64,000 nt of DNA from Symbiodinium natans (Eukaryota > Sar > Dinophyceae > Suessiales > Symbiodiniaceae): positions 1,289,743 through 1,353,742 of the forward strand of contig CAJNDS010000446.1 in the NCBI GenBank assembly GCA_905221605.1, in the 5' to 3' direction. A program made the translations under genes and the position numbers. The notes under the pieces were generated by a model that did no database searches, had not been told where the DNA came from, and saw nothing but the letters and a program-made list of their open reading frames with translations. Of the stretch, positions 43,601 to 52,250 are shown piece after piece; position 1 is the stretch's first letter; every line of letters starts with the position of its first letter.

Positions 43601-43899
43601 CTAAGAGTGTACGTTCAATAGGAGTCCTCTTGCACGCTTGCGATCTCCATCCCGGCTAGGCGGGCTGGGACCTCGCCGGGCTGCCTGAAACAGTGCGAGA
43701 GAGAAACGTTAAACATTAAAAGCAAGAACAGGCGAGCCTTGGGTCGGGTGGCATCTGACTGGGAAGCTTCTCGTGACGGAGCTGGATCGGAGGAAGAGCC
43801 GGCCTTGGGATGACTCTGAACTCCAGCTACCCAGCCTTGAATTCTGGTGGCTTGCAGAGACAGCAATAAGTCCTGCACCTTTGGTGGTGGACCAGACAT
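43601..43899 (-). CDS. Small two-exon gene, basic tail, unknown
   Basis: The ATG at 43,899 reads MSGPPPKVQDLLLSLQATRI to DATRPK. A GC donor and a CACTGTTTCAG acceptor at about 43,687 then give AARRGPSPPSRDGDRKRARG and LLLNVHS before a stop at 43,601. Without the intron the frame would read hydrophobic FLLLMFNVSLSHCF, less like the rest. No homologue recognised. Confidence 0.4.
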
Positions 43900-44267
43900 G
43901 GCAGGGCCAGGGGCCTTAGTTTATTACAAGGTTCAGAAGTTCCAAAAAATGCACGACATCCGGGCAGGCTGCCTTGGGCGTGACAGCCTGGCAGGGCTTG
44001 GGGGTATGACACTGACTGGTAAATGCAAGATGAAGCCGTGACTTCCGAAATCCGCCTTTGGGCGGATGTCCGGGGGCGGAGCATGGGCCTCCATTTCACG
44101 AAGTCAGATAGAAGAACTGGTCAAAAGCTAGCGTTAGAAGCTAGCAAGGTGATCAAAGCCAAGCAGCATCATTGCCAGCAGCCGGTGGTCCAAAAGAGAC
44201 CGGTGGTCCCTGCAAGCAACAGGAACTGTTCGCTTATTGACGTCACAAACGACCAGAAGAAGAAAAT

Positions 44268-45348
44268 TCAGGTTCTGGCCTTGGCCATTGGGAAGTCGTC
44301 CACGTCCACCACCTTCGGACACGGAAGATAACCGTGTTCATTCTGAGGGCTGCAGAAGCATGAGGACCAGACTGCTGGCATCTTGGCAGGGGGTGGCGCC
44401 GGTGGCGCCTTCTTGGGCGGTGTCCGGGCTTCGTTCACCTAGGACAGTTGAATCCGAAGTGCTGAATTCAGGCGAAGTCCGGGCCTCTAAGTTAAGACTG
44501 AACAGTTACATCGATGAGTGAAAAGGCCCTTGCCGAAATTGCCCTGGCAACGAATTCCACCAGGACCGGGGACCCCGCCTGATTGATGATTGGCTCAAGC
44601 TGCTGATGGCTGGAAGGTGGTTCTGATCAGAAAACACTGGGCCCCGGCTGCTGGGACTCCCGCTGGCACTTTCCCCTAGACAACAGTCACTCAACGTGAG
44701 TCTCCCCGTTCAAGAGCGTGTCCGCGTAATTCCAGTCTGCCGGCCTTTCCTTTTCCCTTCTCGTCCTCGCCCTCAACTTTGCCCTTTTTCCCTTTGGCAG
44801 ATCCCTTGTCCCCGGAGCCTTTTGCTTCGTCCTGCGTCACCATCATGCTCCCACAAATTTAATGGTTTAGGGTTTAGGGTCTTGGATCCCCTCCCTCCCT
44901 CTCTCTCTTTTTGACCGAGGCTGCGACTTCCGAGTCCGTGTTGAAGGAGGACCAGTCCTTCCCCTGTCCATGTGAAAAAACACAGATGTTATCTTTCAAG
45001 GGTGCGTGGGACGTTCTATGTCCGGCCTTTTGCTTTCCCTTCTTGTCTTTGCCCTTTCCTTTTTCATCGGCTTTTCCTTTTCCTTTCTCCTTGCCCTTCC
45101 CTTTGCTGGGATTCTCCTCCTGCATGTGCAACTAGTACTATTAGGCCACAGACACGCAAGACACAGACTCACACAGAGACAGTTCTGGCGCTCAGGCCAT
45201 GGCTGAGTCAGACTCCGGCAAGAACCAGCGGCTCCGATCGTGCGGATTGTACTGGCCAGGTTGCTCTGTGTAGCCGCGCTGCACAATGAACACACAGCAA
45301 AGGGCCTTGCCCTTCGGCTCGCTCCCTGGCATAGGATGCAGGATCTAC

Positions 45349-45401
<53 letters not shown>

Positions 45402-46590
45402 TATTATATTTCAGCCTCTCCCAAGCATCGCAGCAACACTTGCCCTGCCTTTCGAGCTCTTGCCCTTGTCGCCGTCTTTTCCTTTGCCTGGCTGAGGTGA
45501 GACAAGCAGCCGTTAAACGCAGATCAAGTCTTGGAACAAACCAATTGATTGTCGTGAATACCTCCTTTATTACCTTTGGACCAGCGTTCTTCTCTTTCCA
45601 GTAGCCCTGGCAGGGATGTGCTTCAGGCTCTAAGTCTATTGAGAGGACGCCGCCCCCCTCCTCCTCCCCCCCCCCCCCCCCCCCCCCCCACCACCCCGCC
45701 TCGCAACTCTGCAACTTCGGCTTGTGCAGCATTTTCAAGCTCGTCCAGCTGCTGCTGCTGGTGTTGCTGCTGCTGCTGAAGCTGCTGCTGAAAATGCTGC
45801 TGTTGCTGTTGCATTTGCTGATTCTGCTGTTGCTGCAGCAGTTCCTGCTGTTGTCGATGCTCGTGAAGCATTTGCTGCTGCTCTTGGCGATGCTGTGCCT
45901 GCTGCTGTTGCAGGTGGGCCTGCAGTTGTGCCACTTGCTGCTGCTGCTGGGTGAGGTGCATCTGGAGCTGTCCTATTTGTGCCGCTAGATTCTGGCACTG
46001 TTGCTCTGCACCCTGTTGCTGTTGCTGGCTCTCTGCCAGCTGTCGCTGGGCCTCTGCCAGCTGCTGTTGCATCGTCACGTTCTGGGCCTGGCAGTGACTG
46101 GTCTAAATAATAATAGATAGTTACTGGGTGGTGTGTGCAATGGCCAGCCTGCAAGTCTTCCAGCTCAAGTTCCATCCCAACAATGTATCTCACCTGGGTT
46201 GATCACTTTCCGAGGCAGGTTTAGGGTCTAGGGTCTAGGGTCTAGGGGTTTAGGGTTTAGGGTTTTCCGGCCTCTCTTTCGCGGGAGTCCCGGCAGGACT
46301 GGAGGCGCTTGGTGTACGCCAGGGAGTATCTGGCGCTGTCAGACATCGATTGAAATTATTTGCATTGATTCAGACACAGCAGCAGATGAATGCAGATTCA
46401 GAAACACGCCAGCCACACTTACCACTGGAATACGCCCCCCACCCTATCGGGCGACCTCCCCCGCCCCGACCTCCCCCGCCCCAACCTCCGCCCCAACCTC
46501 CGCCCCAACCTCCGCCCCAGTCTCCTGGCCCTCCGCCACCTCCCCCTCCTCCTCCTGGAGCTCCTGCTCCCGCTACTGGCAGACTGTCTT
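44268..46590 (-). CDS. Gln-rich coiled-coil gene, copy 1
   Basis: Exons in order: GGW-rich (about 46,410-46,590, PGDWGGGWGGGWGGGWGGG), about 46,120-46,195 (VRYIVGMELELEDLQAG), a Gln-rich coiled coil (about 45,710-46,085, QQQLAEAQRQLAESQQQQQ), about 45,560-45,640 (HPCQGYWKEKNAGPKVIKE), AKEKTATRARARKAGQ, a PHDRSRWF exon at about 45,200, and lysine-rich exons at about 45,000-45,120 and 44,730-44,835. The end is probably MAKART at 44,268. It is a paralogue of the gene at 48.6-50.3 kb. The start ATG of the other copy is missing here (an in-frame stop precedes the GGW exon), so it may rely on an upstream exon or be non-functional. The role is unknown. Confidence 0.5.
45349..45400. repeat. (ATT)n microsatellite in an intron
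   Basis: About seventeen ATT units between coding exons of the Gln-rich gene copy 1. Confidence 0.95.
46219..46266 (+). repeat. Short TTTAGGG-like run in an intron
   Basis: TTTAGGGTCTAGGG variants and three TTTAGGG units lie between the GGW-rich exon and the next exon of the Gln-rich gene. Confidence 0.85.
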
Positions 46591-46614
46591 AGCTGTCACT
46601 GTCACCGTGTTTTG

Positions 46615-46966
46615 ACACTTCGCAGTGCTGCAACTAGGCTGTTGTTAGTCACATGTTGTAGTGTCTTGCACTTCCTTCAGTGCTGCACGGATTCCTTGAG
46701 GTCGGCAGAACATGCACTGTGCCAGTGCCAGGCAATGCGCCTTCGCGTGCAAAGCGGGCAATGTCCAAAGCCACATACGCTGCTCGCTAGTCGCCGCCGA
46801 GGCTCCAAGGAATCTCGGAGGTCGCAGATAACATCTCTCCTGCGAATGCGAAGCTCTTATTTATGTTTCAGATTCAGAGTTTGGGGACTCACTTGTGCAG
46901 TGCTCCCGGGGCTCACATTTGGCTTGGGGATTTCTGCAGTAGTCATTTGGGCACACTCCTGCAGTG
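46615..46966 (-). repeat. Mini-hairpins upstream of copy 1
   Basis: CACTTCGCAGTGCT (46,616), CACTTCCTTCAGTGCT (46,669), CACTTGTGCAGTGCT (46,889) and CACTCCTGCAGTGCT (46,951). The corresponding place upstream of copy 2 carries the same series (50,589-50,675). Confidence 0.75.
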
Positions 46967-47257
46967 CTTTTACTTCTAGTAAGTAAGTTTTTCAGGGGCT
47001 TGGTCTAATTGCTCGGTGGGGCGGGGGAGGACCCTTCACTGAAATTCCGAATCCTGTCAGGCTGTGAGGCTGCGAGGCACGCACCAGGAGGCATCGATGT
47101 CTTCTCCTGGGCTGGCACAGTGTCTGAAGAGCGGGGATCCCGGGCAGACTTTATGCAGAAGGCAACAGGGCGGATGAGGCAATTTTGTCTTCTCGCCAAA
47201 GGCAAACAGTCCCGGTCAATCTGGATCGTCCTGCTCAAAGCAACTCAATCTGACACC

Positions 47258-48189
47258 TCACTGGAGCTGCAGCTGTTGTCCAAGGTTCTGAAGTCCTTCG
47301 CTTAATCGAATTTCTTTCTGCGGCGCTTCCGAAGTGGCGGGCTCTCCTGGCCAAAATGTAAGTCAGTCGCCCGTCATGCACTTCCTGTTCCCACCTCGCG
47401 ACGACGATGCCGTGCTGTCACCTCGGGTGCCTGGACGGCGGGGAGACACACCGCACACTGAGCCCAAATCAATTCATGGCCAGCCTTCTTCTTGTCTCGT
47501 CGCGTTGACTCGGCTGCCTGCCGAGAAGCCGGCAGCATGATCACATGGTGGCTGCCAAAAAACCTCCGAGTCTGAGTAAAAGGCAGGTGGCTGGGAATCC
47601 TTCGTGCCGACCTTGGAGTCCTTGGAAGGAGTGAGTCTGTGTGCGTGCAGTCGAGTTTCCAAAGCAAATTGGGTCCAGGACTTTCGGCTTGGGTGGCACC
47701 ATCTCGCGGACCTTTGCCATGGTCTGAGGCCGGTCATAGCTCAAATTGAAAGCAGCAGCCTGAGGCACACATTCAAGGTCCTGGCTGGCCCATTCTTTCG
47801 AACGCCAGAGTTGGCCTCGATGTAGATCCACTCGTCTTCGGAGCCACCACACGGGTCCTTCTGTTCGGTGGCCTCCGATACCGGATCCGTGTGGTCGCGC
47901 GCTTATTCTTGATGCGATCTAAGCTCCAGACTGACCGCAAACTTCCAGGCGGCGGCGGTGCTGGGCCAGACGGGCGTGGCAGGAGATATCGTACCTCGGA
48001 GTCCACTTAAGGAATCGGGCGTGAACCCACAGGAAAAAAAAAAGGTTCGAGCCGAATCCGACGAAGAGCCGGGGGTATTTGCAGCCTTCCATGAGCAAGG
48101 ATGTGAAATGACCCAAACAGACAGTGACAGGAGCATGCACCCGAGCCCCATGTGGCTGTGGGCATGGCAGGGCTTTTCGCGTCCGCCAT
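47258..48189 (-). CDS. Unknown acidic multi-exon gene
   Basis: The ATG at 48,189 reads MADAKSPAMPTATWGS to a GTGCAT donor. Further exon candidates are about 48,050-48,092 (ANTPGSSSDSART), about 47,790-47,900 (SEDEWIYIEANSGVRKNGPA), about 47,520-47,760 (TMAKVREMVPPKPKVLDPI in one frame) and a last exon at about 47,258-47,345 ending EGLQNLGQQLQLQ. No known domain. It lies between the two Gln-rich paralogues. Confidence 0.4.
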
Positions 48190-48508
48190 GGGCAGCGGAG
48201 CCTAGAAAATCTTGCAGAAATGTAAGGTGGTTTCTGTGTGGTGAAAAAAAAAGGATCCGGCAGCCGCCGCGGGGAAGTCCAGGTCTGGGCTGACCTTGGA
48301 TCGTGAAACGGTCCTCTGTGTGTCAGGTCAAGTTCGAAAAGCATGCATGCTGAGGTCTTTGCTGGAGGTCCGCCGGCGGCCTAAATATACTTGAAAAGCA
48401 ATGTTTGAAAACTAATAAGTGTTAAATGTCCAGAGGCCCAGACATCTGCTGCTGGGGTCTTTGCTCCAGGTCCGGTGTCCTCCAAAGGTACTGAGAGCGA
48501 ACAAATGT

Positions 48509-50265
48509 TCAAGCAAAGGAGTCAGCATGAGGATGCCTCTGAGGCTTCGGGGATGACGGGAGCCTGAGTTCTGGCTTGCCATCGTTTCTCAAAATGAGGA
48601 GATGCTCCGAGCGGCCGGCTGCCGATCGGGCCTTCTCAGGGGCGCAGTCGTTTCCCTGAAAAGCAGTCATCTGAAGAAAAGATGGTGCACGACATTCCAG
48701 GTCCAGCCTTTTGTCTGTTGTCCTCTGCTTGTCCTCCATTCCCCTTGCCCTTGGCTCCTGCCGTTCCTTCTTTTCCTGCGTTGACTGCAGCTCCTTTTTG
48801 GCCTGTCTCCTTGCCCTTGGCGTTGTTCTCTACTTTTTCGTCTTTCTCCTTGCCATTGGCGTCGGTTGCAGCCCAGCCTTTCTCTCCTTTTTTGTCTTTT
48901 TCCTTGCCTTTGCCCCTCATCATCCCTTTGCTTGGCTCCTCTTCCTGCGCGACAGGCAAGAAACTTTCAGGACAGCTGAGTCTGAAGTTTCGTCGTCTTG
49001 TGGGCCACAGACACATAAGTCGGCACTGAGGCTGTCCGAGGCGAACCACCGGCTTCGATCATGTGGCAGATTCTCCATGTTACTCTGCAAAACAGACAAC
49101 CAACTGCACAATGCATCGACTGCCTCACGGTGGTACAGGGCCTCGCCAGTCTGCTCCCTTCCTGGCAAAGGATGTACGATCACTGTCATTCCTATCAGCC
49201 AGCAACATTTCCCCTGCCTTTCCCTTGGTCTTTTCCTTTGCCTGGCTGAGGTGACAGAAGTAGCCGAGTCAAACAGATTACATCTTTAAATCGTTACCTG
49301 CGTGAAGCACAAGCCCCTCCTTTAGGCTTTTCTTTGGACAAGCTTTCCAGTCGGCCTGGCAGGGATAATATGTCGTGTCAGGTCCTATCGACAGGGCGGA
49401 AAGTCACAGAAGGCAGACTGCATTCGGTGATCTGAACGCCACTGCCCCCTCGCCCCACCCCCCGCCTCGCAACTCTGCAACTGTTGTTCGCGCCATATGT
49501 TCAATCTCTCGCAGCCGCTGCTGCTGGTGTTGCACCTGTTGCTGAAGCCGCTCCTGCTGCTGCTGCTCCCCCTGTTGCACCTGTCCTTGATGCTGTTGAC
49601 GCAGCAGTAGCATTTGCTGGTGATGCTCTTGTTGCTGCTGTTGCAGCTTTTGTTGCTGCTTCTCGTTCATATCTTGCAGCTGCTGATGCTGCTGTGCTAG
49701 TTGCTGCTGCTGCTGGGCGAGGTGCATCTGGAGCTGCGCTACCTCTCCCAGTAGATGCTGCTGCCGTTGCTCTGTGTCCCGCTGCTGCTGCTGGCTCTCT
49801 CCCAGCTGTCGCCGGGTCTCTGCGAGTTGCTCTTCGATCATCTGCTTTTGTCCCTGCCACAGAGATGACTGAGTGGTGTGTTCATGAAACTGAGTCTGAG
49901 GCTTGGGCTCGCCTGGAGATTTTCCACTTCTTTTTCCAAAGCCATGGTGTAGCGGATCTCCCAAACACAGCGGGTGCTTATTGCTGGCGGGTTAATCAGG
50001 TCAGGCTCCGGCCTCAGACTCGTGCTCATCCCATTCCGGCCTTTTCGAGAAGGTAAAGGGATGATGCCTGCCAAACAAACAGTTGCATTAAAATTATTGA
50101 TGACATTACACCGCACTCAGAAACATGCCAGCTGAACATTCCCCTGGACCACGGCCCAAACCCAGGAGGCCTGCCTCCTCCCCACCCCCAACCTCTGCGA
50201 CCGCCACTCCAGTCTCCCGGCCCTCCGCCTGGAGCTAATGCTCCCCCACCTCCGGCCACAGCCAT
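48509..50265 (-). CDS. Gln-rich coiled-coil gene, copy 2
   Basis: The ATG at 50,265 reads MAVAGGGGALAPGGGPGDW, then a GGW-rich exon. Next is an exon at about 49,890-50,070 (TMALEKEVENLQA), a coiled coil at about 49,470-49,865 (QMIEEQLAETRRQLGESQQQ; IEHMARTTVAELRGG), PCQADWKACPKKSLKEG near 49,350, AKEKTKGKAGE near 49,230, an exon with NLPHDRSRWFASDSLSADL near 49,040, then a K/G/E-rich exon at about 48,690-48,945 and a possible last exon ending HPHADSFA at 48,509. It is predicted to self-associate through the coiled coil, with a basic nucleic-acid-binding tail. Function unknown. Confidence 0.5.
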
Positions 50266-50588
50266 GGCTCACTCAAATGGCCGGCTGTCGACAGTGGGTC
50301 TTGACGTCGTGCTACTTCCCCGTTCCTGGTTAGCCTACTAGTGTGTTCGAATCTGAATCGTACAGGTTCCTTGGCATGAACTGCCTTGGGCTGGAGTCGG
50401 CAGAAGATTCAGTGTGCCAGTGCTAGGCAATGCGTCTGTTTACGAACCATGCAACGTCCAAGGCCATGCTGCTCACTTCTTGCCACCGAGTCTCCAAGAA
50501 ATTGTGAGCTTGGTCGCATATAACGTCTCTTTCTCCTGCACGTGTGAAGCTTTTGCTCGTTGGCATTTGTGCTTGAGTGTTTGTGGCC

Positions 50589-50675
50589 TCACTTTGTGCA
50601 GTGCTCCCGGGGCTCACTTCTTCAGTGCCTTTTGACTTCATGGTGATTGAGGGCATCACTTCCTGCAGTGCTCCT
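50589..50675 (-). repeat. Mini-hairpins upstream of copy 2
   Basis: CACTTTGTGCAGTGCT (50,589), CACTTCTTCAGTGCC (50,615) and CACTTCCTGCAGTGCT (50,656), about 320-410 bp before the ATG at 50,265. Confidence 0.75.
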
Positions 50676-50709
50676 ATCGGAAACGACACGACGGTGCTCC
50701 TTTTGGGTG

Positions 50710-51135
50710 TAATCAAAAATATTATATTGCAATATCATATTATATATATGTGTATCATATTTCATTTATTGTTCATTTATTTATAGCTATATTAATATAC
50801 TGAAAAATAATATGAATAATAATCAGAAAAAGAGTATGAATAATAATCAGAGTAAGAATATAAGAATGAGAATAAATACACCGTCGGTACAATACAATAC
50901 TATAATATGTTTTTATACATGACAATAGCTGCCGAAATATCCATAATACATAAGATGCTATATTGCATATATATATATATATATAGAATATATATATATA
51001 TATATATATTTATAATAGAATATCATATAACATAATATATACTACTATATATATATAAGATATACATATTTATATATAGTAGATAATTAGTAATTAACTA
51101 TTATTGAATTCAATAATAGCCATGTATTATTCACT
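50710..51135. repeat. AT-rich zone inside the right arm
   Basis: Long (TA)n and ATATAATA stretches, the counterpart of 18,631-19,010 although not clearly homologous base by base. No gene in 50,266-51,156. Confidence 0.85.
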
Positions 51136-51156
51136 TTCTGCTTGTATGTTCTGTTG

Positions 51157-52242
51157 ATTCACGCCGATGCTTAAAGCTGAATCTGATCCTGGAGTCCTGA
51201 CAGGGGGCTTGAGGACTTTCAGGATCTCCCTTTCTCAGGGCTTGCGCTGCAGAAGGCTCCGGCTCTGCGGGATCGCCGTGTCCGGGATGTAGGCTCAAGA
51301 CGGTCCAAGGCCGGGTTTCGGGGAGGGATGCAAACGGCCGCCTCTGCTCCAGGGGCACCAAGGGCATGTAGGCTCGAGACGGTCCAGACCGACTAACAGT
51401 TTCGGGTCACAGTCACTTTGCAGTGCTGGGCATCGCTTTTGCAGCGCTTGGGTGGGAAAGGGGGCACGGGCCCGAAAGTCTAAACCTTACGCTTCTGCAG
51501 CGCTCCTACCCTTTTTCAGGGCTTGCACACAGTGACAGGCAGTCCTCCGGAAGGTAGGCAGCAAGGATGTGGTAGCCCCCCCGTCGGTTCGTTCTCTGAC
51601 AGCTTTTAGGGTTCAGGGTTTGGGGTTTAGGCTTTAGGGTTCCTATGGATACAAGTAGACAGCCCTAAGCCTTGAACCCTAAACCCCAAACCCCAAACCC
51701 TAAACGTTAAAACCGACCATAGGGTCGAGGGTTCGGGGTTTAGGGTTCAGGATTTAGGGCTCAGGGTAGGGATTAAGCAATTTGTTGGCCGTCCTGCCCC
51801 CCCCCCCCCCCCCCCCTCCCCCCTTGTCTTTAAGATTTAGGGATTCCGAAGCCCTGGAGGGATTTAGGGGTCAGGGTATTAGGTTTTAGGGTTTAGGGTT
51901 CAGGGTTTCGGGTTCAGGGTTCAGGGGTTTTTAGGGTTTCCACGGGGTTTAAAGTTCAGGGTTTTTAGAGCCCTAGAACCCTGCACCCTGCACGGCACAA
52001 AAAAGCCACGGTTCGTTGTCAATCCTAAAGCCTAAACCCTGAATCCTAAACCAGTCCTAAACCCTACCTAAAACCCCTGCCCCCCTGCCATGTTATCGTG
52101 AAAAAAACCTCTTTTTATCGCTCAACAATTGATTTTTTTCGCACAAAGTTTTTGTTGAAGTCTTTTGTCGAGCCATTTTGAGCCACATTCATTCATTCAT
52201 AGTTTTGCTACAAAGTGCCGATTGGTTTTGGCGAAAGTGCTG
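51157..52242 (-). repeat. Right terminal inverted repeat (~1.1 kb)
   Basis: Reverse complement of 17,545-18,630. Clear stretches are 51,157-51,400 (GCAGAGGCGGCCGTTTGCAT in the shared sense) and 51,955-52,242. Its middle contains CACTTTGCAGTGCT hairpins (51,414), a poly-C run (about 51,799-51,816) and telomere-like repeats. Confidence 0.88.
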
Positions 52243-52250
52243 GTTGCAAC
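52243..52250 (+). repeat. Right 8-bp duplication GTTGCAAC
   Basis: Same eight bases as 17,537-17,544, directly outside the terminal CTG of the right arm. Confidence 0.75.

Larger units (their letters stand above)
17545..52242 (-). mobile_element. Giant 34.7-kb TIR DNA element nested in copia pol
   Basis: The ends are inverted repeats that begin CAGCACTTTCGCC and are recognisable for about 1.1 kb. They are flanked by the 8-bp duplication GTTGCAAC. An 8-bp duplication is shared by hAT, P and KDZ (Kyakuja-Dileera-Zisupton) transposons; Mavericks/Polintons make 6 bp. No protein-primed DNA polymerase B, capsid or retroviral-type integrase was found inside. All recognisable genes read on the minus strand and include a C5 DNA methyltransferase and an RNase H-like transposase candidate. 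Inside each arm is an AT-rich zone (18,640-19,010 and 50,700-51,130). A less likely reading of the edges puts the boundary at CAGCC/GGCTG with no duplication. Confidence 0.88.

Noticed and set aside
45722-45988. Plus-strand Leu/Ala-rich frames
   Set aside because: Antisense of CAG-rich glutamine codons of the Gln-rich gene.
17545-52242. Maverick/Polinton or virus-derived identity for the nested element
   Set aside because: No polB, retroviral-type integrase, capsid, ATPase or protease signature was found, and the duplication is 8 bp, not 6 bp.
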